Assembly (NCBI GenBank): GCA_911728435.2
Contig: OU452210.1
Span: 9,238,001-9,302,000, forward strand
Source of the DNA: Apoderus coryli
Taxonomy: Eukaryota > Arthropoda > Insecta > Coleoptera > Attelabidae
Reading direction: 5' to 3'
Length of the DNA: 64,000 nt
Numbering within the stretch: position 1 is the stretch's first letter; each line of letters opens with the position of its first letter. A model generated the notes under the pieces. It did not search any database and was not told where the DNA came from. It worked only from the letters and a program-made list of their open reading frames with translations. This document shows, one piece after another, positions 23,831-36,377 of the stretch. The translations under genes and the position numbers were made by a program.

Positions 23831-26800
23831 AGACTAATTAGATTATATTCAACAATAGGGTACTTCGAGACGCATTCCGAAATATTTTGGAGACCTACAA
23901 AGATGCATTATTTAAAGAGTTTTTTGTTCATTTTAAGAGATGCTGGGCAATAACCTAAGATTTCGGTACGCTGGCGGAAGATGCACGGAAAAATGTTATA
24001 ATATGTTGAATTAAATAAATGCTTCAAACTTAATTTTGCCATGCGATATTTAGATTCAATACAATAAAAAATGATTCACATGAATACATATTTTTCAGAT
24101 TAAAAATTCTCTATGATCGTTAAAGGAATGTTACATAGCACACATGTAAGTCAAATGAAAGTTAATAAGTTGCATTAGATGAATTGCATATTAATGAAAA
24201 CAAAAGCATTATATTACAAAACGTATAGCATTAGATATAAGAAAAACAACAAGCTGACATATATGTAATATGTAAATAAATAATGCATATTCAAATTAAA
24301 AGAATATCACTTCGTGTGTATTTCTTGAAACTGTATTTTAATCGTAATTAATTTATCTGAAAACAATAATGATACTTGATATGTTCAATTAATTCTTTAT
24401 TTGTCTAATTCTACATATTTTATGTGGAATATTCATGAGACCAGATACCTAAGAATTTTTGCAGATTTTTACTCTTGTTTAGAGGCATTTTTACTTATAT
24501 TGGGTTATATTTTTAGCAGTCAAATAATTTTAAAAGTCTGTAAAATGTTTTCTTTTGTTTGTTATGTGTACTGCGTTCAGAGAGAATTTTTTTTTATTAT
24601 TAAAAAATATTGAAATGTTGGTCGAATCAATACTCACCATTAGAACTGATTTCAGTCAGGGGGTTATGTAGGACAGCGACAGAGGTATAATTTAGAGTCG
24701 GGGTGGGACATAGTGCACTTACGGTATGTATATTAAGCTACCTATATTGTCTTAATGAAATCAGGTATCATTTCGTTCACGCTGCTTCGTATTTCATAAA
24801 AATGCAAGCTTAAGTTAGTAGGTATGTTTAAATTCAAGGTTAATATTTATTGTCAAGAAATTAATCTCAAATGTGACATTGAAATTGTTTTATTCTTTTA
24901 GTAAAGAAAGGATCAAAAATTAGATATATAAAAGTCGTTTTGCATTTTAAGTAACATGTACAGGATGAAAATAGTTCATTGTTATAATCTTTACTTTCAA
25001 TTTTAAATTAAATTTTGCATTATTTAAGAAAGGAGATTCATGTGAGGGTTTTAATTGGGTGTGGATAAACGCTTATTTTCATTTCCCATTTCCTTTAGGA
25101 ATAATTTCCACATATGTTTTTTGTATTTTTTTTATTTATTAAATTACACTCTAACATTTACAAAAAAAATAATAAAATGGCGAGTTTCCTTTCGGATAAT
25201 CAAGAGCGGACTGTGTGGTAAAATGATTGAGTTGCCAGAAGAATCCTTCGACGACTTTAAGACCTCTATTTACTGTTTTGTTCCAACTCAATTTTTTGCG
25301 ATACTCTGGCCTCGCTTATGTGACTTTGAAATTAACCCTTTATTTAGGCAATAAAGTCAATAGATTACACTCCATGTGTTTAATATTCAATATGTTTTAA
25401 ACCTTGAAATATATTTTTTGTATTTTTGTGTACACCTGCCATTTTTGTTGAATACTAATTATTACATTTGCTTGTCGAAATTTAAAGCTATACAATTAAT
25501 AACATTTCTATCAAGGCAGCAAGTGAACGTTTATAAACTTTTGCTATTAGAAAGAACCTTGAGTGTAGAATCGAACATTGAAATAAAAAGTGGAAGTTAT
25601 TTTTGCTGAATCTTGCCAGCATTCTCTTTCATTTAAATATTTATTAGCTGGTATCGAATTTGAATATTGGAACCTTCTAACTGGTTACCTTTCTACACCA
25701 AACAATAACAAAACACTGATTACGTATTACATTTGTAATGTTTTATTGTAAATGTTACCAACCTAATCGTAATCAAGGCTATGTTCAGTTTTGGTGTCAT
25801 AGTAGTGCAAGTAGTTAATAAACATTTCTAAGTTTTTATTGTACCTATATGTGAGCTTGTATCTATGTTTTCTTACGTTCACTTTTATAATACATTAAGT
25901 ATATTAAAATAAATACTTAAATATCTTTTTTTTTTTTAAATTAGATCGTAGCATTTTTAAAGCTCTTTATATGATTTGTATGATGTCCTTTGGAAGAGAT
26001 AAAGGGTCGTCAAAATAACGAAATTAGGTAATTGCCAGATGCAGCTTTCAAGAGCTTCAATTTACCAGACAAGGTTCTGACAGACCCAAACACGTTGCAT
26101 ATAGGAAAGTAAATGTGGACAATTTGTAAAATATAGAAAATTCTATAATTTTGCGTATTTTGATATCCAAGATTGTGGAAAATAAGTCAGGTATTGTGCG
26201 GCCAAAATATAACAATCCTACTCATATCACGATCTACATATTGACTAATTTTTGATTAAAGAAATAATAATGGTGATGAGCACAAAATTTTGCCGAGTTT
26301 TCAATCAGGATTTAGTCAAATCACAGATGTTCTACTGCATTACTAAGTGTTACTGTAAATCAATTCGCGGTTCTCAGGTATTTGGGTTTTGGTAATGCAT
26401 CGTTACTTATAAAAGTTTGGAAGTTATCCCATATACTGAAGATTCATCGCGTTACTAGCACTAGTAAAAAAAGATAAGTAATTAATTAAACAGGTATAAC
26501 GTTAACGTGCTGGTTAAATGATTGCTCTTTCGAGACTAATAATTTTAGTAAAATTAAAATTAATTCCTTTTTTCAAATTTAACATCCTGAAAAAGTAAAT
26601 TTTTTTGATTTAAAATTTCTATGGTACCGAATCTCTGTACTAGCTGTTCTGTTGTTTCAGAAATAAAATTAGCAAAATAAAATTGGCCCTATTCAACGTT
26701 TAGTCAAGGACCAAAAGAAGTTTGTATCTGTAAAGAAAATGTTCTTCTGCATTGACTAGTACAGTAGCAGATAGCTACAATTAAATAAACTGGGGGATTT

Positions 26801-27070
26801 ATATAATTAAAAAATGTTTTATATTCTAGTATCCGAAAAATGAGTTTAAATGGATCAAATCTTGTTTAGGAGAAAGACCGTACAGAAATCACCGACGCGA
26901 CGATGGTGTTTTGTTAGTGCTCAAAGAAGAAAGTATTATTTAGAGTCAGTTTTGTCGGAGAATTATTATATTTAATTTTTTTTCAATGTCTAAAGCCAAG
27001 AAAGCTATTAGGTATATAGGTTTAGAAGACCTAATTGATATGATAATTATGTATGTTTGTCGTTTCATTT
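23831..27070. other. AT-rich interval without recognised genes
   Basis: Open frames up to 99 codons occur (25055-25354) but are rich in Phe, Ile, Leu and Tyr, as expected from AT-rich non-coding sequence. No splice-flanked conserved exon was recognised. Confidence 0.45.
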
Positions 27071-27071
27071 T

Positions 27072-27530
27072 TACAGGATGTTTCTCAACTGTGTACAAAT
27101 ATTTTAAGGGCCTAAATTTGTATGTGAAAATTATATTTATGTTTTTAATTTTTGGTAGATAAGTTCTTTAAATTGATAAATTAGCAACTTATTGGCAAAT
27201 TGATATTCACGACTATACATGGTGCTTTTTGAGTTGATACTTGTTTTTGAACTACAGACGACGTTAAAATAAAAAACATTTTCAAATAACTTTTTTCCAA
27301 AATTTGAAAAATAAGCGAGTTACATTCATCTTTCAATTATTACAAAATACACCTAATATAAATATTATTAATAATATTATTTAAGTTGATAAAACAAAAT
27401 GTGTCAAATACGGTCCTATTTGGCACATTTTGTATTAAATGAATGTAACTTATTTTTCAGATTTTTAAAAAAAGTTATTTGAAAATGTTATTTATTTTAA
27501 TATCTTCATCAATTTAGGAATCACCCTGTA
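27072..27530. repeat. 459-bp foldback repeat with TACAGG..TG ends
   Basis: The left end TACAGGATGTTTC and the right end (complement TACAGGGTGATTC) are inverted. Inner arms at about 27262-27345 and 27438-27505 share GTTACATTCAT, AAGTTATTTGAAAATGTT and TTAAAATAAA words as inverted copies. It is non-coding and ends about 30 bp before the LINE at 27560. Confidence 0.65.
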
Positions 27531-27559
27531 AGCATGCGTACTACTAAATAATCCAACGG

Positions 27560-28980
27560 TGGCTTGTGTAAAAGTACACGAGAAGTTGCAGGAATATTAC
27601 ATTCTATAGTGCCTGTTCTACGCAAAATTTTTGAAAAGATACTCTTTAAACAATTAGCCAACTATTTTGAAAGAAATAATTTATTTTCTCCGAAACAATT
27701 TGGATTTAGACCGAAACTTAACACCGTTTCAGCTATAGAAAACTTTATAAATAGCGTTATAACCGCTTTTGAGAGTAGAAGGCTTGTGGGGGCTTCTTTT
27801 CTTGATTTAACAAAGGCGTTTGATTGCGTCTCACACGATATCTTGTTGGGTAAACTGGAACGATACGGTATGAGTGCGAATTCGATTCGTTTGCTGAGTT
27901 CCTATCTCACTGGTAGGAATGTTGTAACGATGTTTGAGTCAAAGTCTTCTCAGCCCTTGTTGAGCTCTTGTGGAGTCCCACAGGGCTCGGTGCTCGGACC
28001 TCTATTGTTTATGATTTTCATTAATGATTTACCGCTACATCTGCCATGCTCTGACCTTACATTGTTTGAAGACGATTCAACTATTGTCGATGTCGAACTG
28101 TCGAGTGATGTTCTGGCCTCAAGCATGATTAATTCACAGTCGAGGGCTGCGGACTGGTTTGCAGCTAACAAACTCTGTATGAATGCCAATAAAACAGCTA
28201 CTAAAATATTTACATTACGTGAGACGGATGTTGCTGTTTCTGATGGTCTGGTAAAGTTTTTGGGTGTCACTTTGGATCAAAAGCTAACCTGGGCGGGTCA
28301 TGTCGAGGTTACCATTGCCAAGTTGTCTAACGTTGTGTTCATGTTGCGAAGCTTGAAAGGTGAAGTCTCTTTTAATGTTTTGAAATCAGCATATTATGGC
28401 CTTTTTCACAGTGTGGCTTCATATGCTTTGTCAATTTGGGGACACCCTTGTCATGCTAGTCGGGTATTCGCAATCCAAAGACGAGTGGTTCGAATAATGA
28501 CAGATTTAATGTTTAGAGAGGATGTCAGACCTAAATTTAAAGAATGTAAAATAATTACACTCCCGTGTCTCTATATCTACAATTCAATTATGTATGTGAA
28601 AAATAATTACAATCTGTACATAAGGCATGATGAAGTTCAACCACAATACCAGAAACAAAAATGGCATTCTTCCTGAATATATTAGGTTGGGTAGAAGCAG
28701 AAATTCTGTGAATTATTATGGTCCCACATGCTATAATCATTTGCCAGATAGTTTGAAAACACTGAGCCTTGCAATGTTCAAAAATAGATTAAGAAACTAC
28801 TTAATTGACCAGGCTTTTTACTCCATTGATGAATTTCTCAGCACTGACTTTCTGTTTTGATTAAGTTATATACATTTCTATGTTTTTATGTTGTGTTATA
28901 TAATATTTTAATATTTAATATGACTTGTGCAAACCTTTTTTGGTAATGACAATAAACAATGACCGTTGTCGAACATTTTC
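27560..28980 (+). mobile_element. 5'-truncated Jockey/CR1-like LINE, reverse transcriptase
   Basis: Plus strand, no upstream endonuclease. The open frame 27564-28676 carries RKIFEKILFKQLANYF, QFGFRPKLNT, motif A SFLDLTKAFDCVSHDIL, motif B SCGVPQGSVLGPLLFMIFIN and motif C LFEDDSTIV, then the thumb (FLGVTLDQKLTW; YYGLFHSVASYALSIWG). In motif C the residue before DD is Glu rather than Ala, but both catalytic Asp remain. A frameshift near 28640 moves to the frame 28627-28860 (GILPEYIRLGRSRNSVNYYG, FKNRLRNYLIDQAFYSIDEF). A 3' UTR of about 110 bp follows. It is the longest LINE frame in the window and so probably among the younger insertions. Confidence 0.9.
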
Positions 28981-30165
28981 CAGTAAAATGATTAGCCGAT
29001 GTCAATTGACAAAAACTGTAAATGGCGTTTTCCAATAATCGTGCTGTGGTTTTAAAACAAAAATGTAATTATACAACATAATCACATTTTATGGTGTAAT
29101 GTTAAAATTTTTTACAAACATATTAATGGAAAGGCCTATGTTCACACGCATACACACTGTAACTATACAACGAAATAGTCTCGAATTTTACAGATTTTTT
29201 GTGGTACATATGTTTTACACTTTTGTCAATTTACATTAGACGTTGGCGGCCGGTAACCAATTTAATTTGCTAAAATTTTACACGATTTCTTTTGACAGTG
29301 TAGTCCCGTCCCAGTCCACCTTAAATTCTCGTTAAAATAGAGCACGATTTTTTTCTTTCAGAATGTCAGCTTCTGCTTCGTCTAATTTCCTTTGAAAATC
29401 TACGTTTACAGTAATATTTTCCGAATTTTCAATAGGGCTGCTTTTAATTTTTAAAAACTAAACCAAAATCCTTTAATATATTTTTTATCTGACATTGATG
29501 GTCAAACTTAAATAAGACATTTCAGTATTTTAAATTTATACAATCCTCTCACTCTGACCTAAATAAGTCCCTAATAAAAGTGAAATCTTTTTCACACCCC
29601 CTTTTTTTGTACCAGCCTACAAAAAAATCTACTCTCAACCAATTGGGTTGAAAGTAAAAGAAAAAAAAAAACGATTTGTCTTCCTAAATATGGTTATATT
29701 ATATATAATAAAAACTAAAAAGTGGTTTTACTTTCGGCTTATTGAAAGTGAGACCATTTCTGAGTAGTATTACCTTTTTGCCTTCTTGAAAATTGCTTCT
29801 GTCAACATATACATAGATATTAGGGCTGCACACAAATCAGAAATGTAAATATTTTGCGACGACCGACCCTTTCCAAAACAGATAAAGAAACCAGATTTCA
29901 TTGGTTGAAAAAAAGTTTATGGTTCACAATATGGCGTCTAACAATTTCACTTTTATAGACGAACTCTGTCTATAGTTCAACAGATCATAGATAGGCACAG
30001 GCAAAATAGGGTGCTTTTCATTATATATCCTTGTTGACATAAAAAATACCTCTTACTATTCCAGTGGCGTAACTAACTTTCTATACAGGGGTTTGATGGT
30101 CCATGTATGACATTAAAATAAAATGAATAACAAAAAATTTTTAATTTGCTAATATAACTTTATTT
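28981..30165. other. No recognised gene
   Basis: AT-rich, no coding similarity. The word CCAGTGGCGTAACTAAC at about 30061 belongs to the recurring CAGTGGCGTA family, suggesting a repeat boundary there. Confidence 0.4.
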
Positions 30166-30329
30166 TAGACCGGCAACTAACCTTACAGAAAAATAATAAT
30201 AATAAACAGTTTATTTGCAATCAAACCATTACATTACATTAAATTGATTATAAAAAAGGTCAAAAGACAGTAAAACTGATATTAAATTTTGACTCAAAAG
30301 AAGTTGTAGATAGTATAAGAAAATTCCAG

Positions 30330-30720
30330 ATGATACAATTAATTAAACTAATTTTTAGGGAACAATATTTTTTATAGGAGTTTTTAAAAGCCTTAAACCT
30401 CAACGACTTCAAATTTTCTGGAATTACATTATAATGCATATATATTATTGTATGTAAATGACTTCAAAAAAATAGCAGATCGGTATGAAGTCGGCGATAG
30501 TAATCCTTTAAATCTAAGATTTATTGTATGTACGTCGGAACGATATAAAATTTTATTGTGAAGATATGGTGGACATTTAAAAACTATAATTGCTGCATGA
30601 AGTTTTTTCCTGCATTCCAAATTCAACCATTTAGTTTCTTTAAGCTTAAATGAAACAGGATCATATTTACGAATGCTTCTGGATATTTGAAAGTTGTGAC
30701 AGAATGACCAGCAGGATTTT
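30330..30720 (-). pseudogene. LINE ORF2 C-terminal fragment
   Basis: Minus-strand frame: CRKKLHAAIIVFKCPPYLHN, then KILYRSDVHTINLRFKGLL and YRSAIFLKSFTYNN, a pattern typical of the C-terminal part of insect LINE ORF2 (R..H....FK........ RS..H..N.R). Five codons or so are missing between FKC and PPYL. No RT palm remains. Confidence 0.65.
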
Positions 30721-32820
30721 TTCTTTTATTTGTTAAACTAATCATTTATCAATATCATGTGTATCGTGTTTTTACTGTTTTTTTAATATCGCAGTAGTAC
30801 ATCGAGATAAAAACCAAATTATTTATTAGTTCAGGTATTTCAGAGACGTTATAAGCCAATTATTTTTTTTATTATCGTAAGTATTCTTATTTCTTTGAAA
30901 GTTTATATAATTTTGTGTAATACCTATTATTCTTCTTATTATTCAAGCATATATCACATCATAAAACAGTAAATTTAAAATAAAACCATAGCAAGAATTA
31001 CAACTATCATCTTTTATTACAAAAAATACAAATAATTGGTACATATATCAAAATTTCAAGATGTCTTATTTCTTGCAGACATTTAGAGGTAAAACATGAA
31101 ACATCAGATTACATAATATTATTTGACATATATTTTTTTTATTATTCTTGAACCGTAATTCTAATTTTTTCAGGTTATTTTTCTTGGGGTTCGGTTCTGA
31201 TAAAAAATTCTTCTACTAGTTAGTAACGTCTTCAGGTTGAACACATTTTCCAACACGTCAATATCAAAATTAACAAACAATTTTACAACATTTAAAACAT
31301 TCAAATAGTATAATAAAACTCATTTTTATTTAATGATGGATCTATATAGAAATAGAAGAGAAATAAACTGAAATAAATTATTATTTGATTAAGAATAAGA
31401 AAAACAACATTAAATGATACATTTATTTCTGTTACACACTGTAGAGTTTGATTTATTATTATTATTATTAGCAACATATTATTGTAGATACATGCTTCTT
31501 CCATAGTTTTGCAATCACTTTCTTGAAAAATTGTAACCTACGGCCAAAGAACGATTTGGTAATTTCTGTATTAACAACTTCCAACGTTTCAAAATTTAAT
31601 TGACCTTTCAAAACTGTAAATTTACTTTTAAAAAATAAATGATGATGAACAAGGGAATAGTCGAAACCTGTGTCCAACTAGGAGACTACAATTGATTTTT
31701 TTCTTCTTTTGAAAGTTATTTAAGCTCGAAATTGCAGAAATATTAAATACGAATTTACTTATGCATTTGAAGAATTGAATCCCCATCTGACATGAGCTTA
31801 AGAATACTATGTATAGCTCGATGCTATCTACAAATAATGAACTAGAAATTTGGTTACCCCATGCATATTTTTTTTAGAAAAAAAAAAATAACGGTTTAGT
31901 TAACATTGTCACTTGTCTAGTTCTGATCATATTTTTACAAACATATAACATTAAATAGATACTTACATGATTTTTTAAACATTGATCCCTATGTAATACT
32001 TGAGTAACCCTGTTCTCCATAATAAAAAATATTTTTTTTTATTATTTATCACAAAAATACAATTATCTTATTAAACTAGACTTATATAATATACATTTAT
32101 ACTTATAGGAATTCCAGTTAATGAAGGATGTATTTTTAAATAAATTTGAAAGTAAATAATCACATTATCATACACCTACGCAAAAGTCACATTGGCATAA
32201 GTGTATGGACTGCTATAGTTGATAATTACAAATTATTTTTGCCCAAGAAATTGCACAATACCAGTCTCCGCGCTAAAAATTCAGGGAACGTAGAGTTAAA
32301 GAAATCGCCTCACCCTATATGCTAAGTATATATTATTACGATTCCAGTTAATATAAATTTACTATCAATTTGAAGTTTATTTAAAAGCTGATGAAATTAT
32401 GATGGTCAGTATTGTATTATTAAGCATTTCTAATTGTAGATCTAATGCTTTGTATGTAAATTGGTGAAGTAAATCCGTGAGAACAACTTTGTATTCGTGG
32501 TAAATTTAGAAGTTAATAAAGACGAGTAAGATATTCTTATTACGTAAATAATACTGTTGCAATAATAATCATTGTGGTTAACGAAAAATCAATAACAATT
32601 TGTATCTATTTTTTTTTTAAATTAAGGACGGAATAAGTAATATTTCGAGAAAAAAAACTCTTGTACTAATAGCACTCGTGAATGTTGGTGAGCTTTGAAG
32701 CCATCTGGCAAGACTGCATCGTATTTTTGTTGTTGTTTACATGGGATATCTATCCTTCAAACCCGTTCACCCAATTCCGTCGAGTAGTTTGTGTGCGAGA
32801 GTGGAAAAGTTTTAGAGTAC
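30721..32820. other. No recognised gene
   Basis: AT-rich sequence with only short open frames on both strands. Homopolymer A and T runs are frequent. No repeat shared with the rest of the window was recognised. Confidence 0.4.
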
Positions 32821-32829
32821 GCGAAAAAA

Positions 32830-33260
32830 GAATATCCAAGCAGCAGTCGAAGCAGTTTCACCTCGGCAAAAAAACCCTCATCGACGGGGAAGCTCATGAC
32901 AACAGTTAAAGTAGAAGAATTCGCAAGGTGTGATCCACATTGACTATTTGGCGAACGGGAGAACAATCATAGGGCAGTATTATAACGATTTGTTGACCAG
33001 ATTCCCGCAAACAGTGCACTTTCACCAACTGATTCATAAATTAAATTGGGCTACGAGGTACTGCCGGATGCAAGTATTGTTTTCTCATTTTATAGTGTAG
33101 ACTCGTCAATTATCATAGCACCCTCGTACTATTTTTTTTATTCTCAGTTCATCTGTAAGATGATCACATTCTTTTTTCTAGTGACATCGAATATCGGCTC
33201 AATGGCAAAACAGAATTCCCGGAATTTCAATTAGAGCAAAGACCTTAAGAATTTCCACTA
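32830..33260 (+). pseudogene. Decayed mariner transposase (distinct lineage)
   Basis: Broken plus-strand frames spell the centre and end of a mariner transposase: IDYLANGRTIIGQYYNDLLT (about 32940-32998), GYEVLPDAS (33052 onward) and APSYYFFYSQF, the place of the third catalytic Asp, here Tyr. Several frameshifts separate the blocks. The sequence differs strongly from the 21666 element, so this is a separate, older insertion. No TIRs were recognised. Confidence 0.6.
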
Positions 33261-33459
33261 TTACGAGCTCAATCGAGTTGAATACCATGACTGTTCAATA
33301 TAACATCGTTATTTTGATGTTCCTAATGACGTTTTTGACTGTAACATAGGTCATTCGACGTTCCCACCGTTAATCGAAAATGACTTCAATTAAACGTGCT
33401 TGTGCTATCAAATCCTCCGCTTGGGTGGATACAACACAAAGTTTACAAATATGTAAATG

Positions 33460-33665
33460 TTCCTTACAAAAAGAACATCCCATCATTGTCGCGAATGACA
33501 GAAGCTGTCTTTACTTTGCTGATCGAGTAATTTTGACATTTTATATACGTCAGTTTAATGTTTCGAAAGTGTAAGACAAATCTTCAGGATAATTTCCCGG
33601 GTCTACAGAATATTTAGACGCTGATTAAAATGAGAAAAGGTCACTAACAGAATGAATTGTTCTGT
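33460..33665. repeat. Dispersed duplication, copy 1
   Basis: Near-identical to 34012-34210 in the same orientation, about 555 bp away. Shared blocks include GAATGACAGAAGCTGTCTTT, TATACGTCAGTTTAATGTTT, CGAAAGTGTAAGACAAATCT and GACGCTGATTAAAATGAGAA. On the minus strand it reads CTGAAGA..GAAAC, like a decayed hammerhead-like motif (about 33556-33590). Confidence 0.75.
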
Positions 33666-34011
33666 TAGTCATTATCACTATCTCACTTTGGACTGACACA
33701 ATGAACAAAATCGCGTGCAGCAGAGTACACGTGATAGAAGTGAATACTTCTTTTCCAACTACAACAGTATCTCGTATAATACACAATCTTTGCCTTGTAA
33801 AATAACACCCTAAGTGTAGCTGTGCCTATGCATGCACTCGTTGCTATATACATAGTATAGGATATAGTGTGTAGCATACACCACAAATATTTCTGTCTCT
33901 TTCTCCCTCATATTTGTTATATGCTTCATCTCTTTTGCGGGACGAAAATTTTATAAATCGTGTCGTGACGCAAGGTCGCTTTAAAATCACTCTCATGCGG
34001 CCAAAGCAGTA

Positions 34012-34210
34012 TTCACTTCAAAAAAGTATGCTGTCATTGTCGAGAATGACAGAAGCTGTCTTTTCTTTGCTGAACGTGTCATTTTATATACGTCAGTTTA
34101 ATGTTTCGAAAGTGTAAGACAAATCTTCAGGAGAATTTTCTGGGTCTACAGAATATTGTAGACGCTGATTAAAATGAGAAAGGGATACCAATTGAATTGT
34201 CGGGTTAACG
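34012..34210. repeat. Dispersed duplication, copy 2
   Basis: Second copy of the 33460 repeat. The unrelated sequence between the copies shows that this is not a simple tandem array. The short frame ending FYIRQFNVSKV is the same in both, but I do not recognise it. Confidence 0.75.
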
Positions 34211-35239
34211 TGCTGTTCCACTTCATACTGACACAATGTGAAAGTTTGAGAGGAGCATCCTATTATTATATCTTTCCTTAGCTGTGCTCCAAAGTAGTGC
34301 TTTCTACGATTTGAATCATACACCTTGAATTAATAAGTTCAACGGTTGTGTTTTATGCACAAAGTGAGACCCCACATTTAAATAAAGCTGGAAGAAACTG
34401 ACGACTATAGCGAAGTATTATTTTATTTGATGCGATTCTTCAGTTAAAAAATTAAGCTAATGAAGGACTGCTTCCACTGGTATTGAATTACATTAATTAT
34501 AAATTTGATATTGTACAATAGAAGATCAAATAATAATTCGTAAAATGCAATATAATAAATAAAACTAAAATCCATTTTACATGATGCCTTATATATTTTT
34601 ATTTATTTAACTTCTTCCCCGAAACATTGATATACCGACGAAAGTTGACAGACCAGACTATGTTTATACAATCTTGGTAAAATCGAACTTTTCTGCTCAT
34701 TTTATGACTGTAGCAAAGACAAACCACTTGAGAGATATTTTATGATAGGTCTAATGAAAAATGTAAAGGCACTCAAGATAAAAGTTTCTTATCCAAATAA
34801 AACATTTGCTAAAATTATCACCCCATCACAAGGGTAAATGATTTCTTGGCCTGTATTTTTTTTCTATTTTACCGTCGGAAATCTTACACAGTTTTGATTG
34901 AAATACCACAGATTTTTTTTTGTATGGTTTCAAACTAAAAGCAGTTTTGCATTTTTGAGCTTTGGAGTGTTATTGGATATAAGTTAATAAAATTGATAAA
35001 TTGAGTTTATTCAGATTTTGGTCAAGAAATATAGGAGGAGCAATCAAATTTAAACCGGAATTTTGTTTTTGAATCAACTGACATGACCAGGACAGCGCGC
35101 GTGAGAAATAATAGCTATGATCAAAGATGATGACACAAACATTAACCATCGAAAATAAAATTCGAATTGCTAAAATAAATATAAATGCGTTTCGATCCCC
35201 AACATTCTCCGCCCGTTGCAATTAGCCAAATTGGAACAT

Positions 35240-35770
35240 CTTAACCTAGAAATTCATCCCTGACAAACCTTCAAAGTTTTCTTCACATGGTGAAACACTT
35301 TCGACCAATACTTTCGCCGATGAATCGTCTTCTATGGATTGGATTACATAATGGAATTTGTCATCGGTATCCAATTCTTGATCATCTTGATGTGGCTCCA
35401 AAAACCAATCCAATATTTTACATCGCCGTTGAATTTCTTCAGTTCTAACTTTGCTAGGTAACATAGCCTTTTATTTGTTTCTTCTCGTTGTTGACTCGTA
35501 ATACACTCCATCCTTTCGGGATACATCAGAAAATCTCTTCTGCAGTTTCGATCTCTGAACTTAAATCGTCGTCAGATATAGTTTCGGATCAAATTTTTGA
35601 TTTTTTCGATTAATTCAAATAGGCTTCAAGATTTGTCTCAAAGTTGCACCATCAGCGTTTGAAGTGAGATCCTATCTACCTCTCTGATTTGTGTTGCAGC
35701 ATCAACTTCTTTGGCTTTGTTGGTGAAAAATCGTCTCGTTTGATTTCGGATGTTCTTGGACATATTTAAA
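35240..35770 (-). pseudogene. BEL/Pao LTR-retrotransposon gag fragment
   Basis: Minus strand: an N-terminal part with RRFFTNKAKEVDAATQI and, further on, YPERMECITSQQREETNKRL, then LAKLELKKFNGDVKYWIGFW, frameshift, LDTDDKFHYVIQSIEDDSSA and KVLVESVSPCEENFEGL. The LP.L.L..F.G....W..F...F, DKF.YL and LV...P...ENY pattern is the conserved gag core of BEL/Pao elements. Stops and frameshifts interrupt it, and no pol, integrase or LTR was recognised nearby. Described as a relic only. Confidence 0.75.
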
Positions 35771-36265
35771 TTTTCATATATCAGTAGGGGTCGAGTGATA
35801 CATCATTTTAAAGTATTTTTTATTTGCTTTACACTTTTGATATTTGTCCCCATAATTCTCGAGAAAATTGCGTTTAAAGCAGTTAGGTAGTTAAAACGTA
35901 TATACGAGTATATAACATTTAAAATACTCAACGAGTAGCTACTGTATCAACTTGACTCAAATGACGTGAAAAATATGTCTATAAAGGGAAAGTAACTATA
36001 TTTTTCCTAATAAAAAAAAAATGTGACCTTTAAGTTAATGATAAAAATGAAGAATATTAAGTAATACTTCATTGCTGAATATTAAACAATACATCCAATA
36101 AATCTCCATTCCATTGTTTAAAAAGCGAATATTTCAAATAGGTTATTTTCTAAATTTAATTTTAAATATCTATAAATAATTATCCTTAAAACAAATCAGT
36201 CTCAATGGGTTCAAATATTTATAAAAATAGAAATAATGATTATTATTTATAATTTTAAACTGAAT

Positions 36266-36377
36266 CTAAACAAATCGACATAAAGCGGTGTAAAATTCGT
36301 TTAAATACGCCAAAAGTTGATTCAAATGTGGACGCTCTGATGGATTAGCAAACCAACAATACGTCATCACTGCAAAC
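36266..36377 (-). CDS. Ryk: RYK/drl last coding exon
   Basis: 112 nt, encoding LFAVMTYCWFANPSERPHLN, then QLLAYLNEFYTALCRFV and a TAG stop. It is the C-terminal lobe end of the kinase fold; CW and RP are conserved kinase subdomain XI residues. The acceptor is tattacag. Confidence 0.92.

Noticed and set aside
25055..25609. Two plus-strand frames of 99 and 77 codons
   Set aside because: Composition is dominated by Phe, Ile, Leu and Tyr from AT-rich sequence; no family match and no splice context.
31220..31260. CGTCTTCAGG word near 31228 as a hammerhead-like motif
   Set aside because: There is no GAAAC partner at the right distance on either strand.
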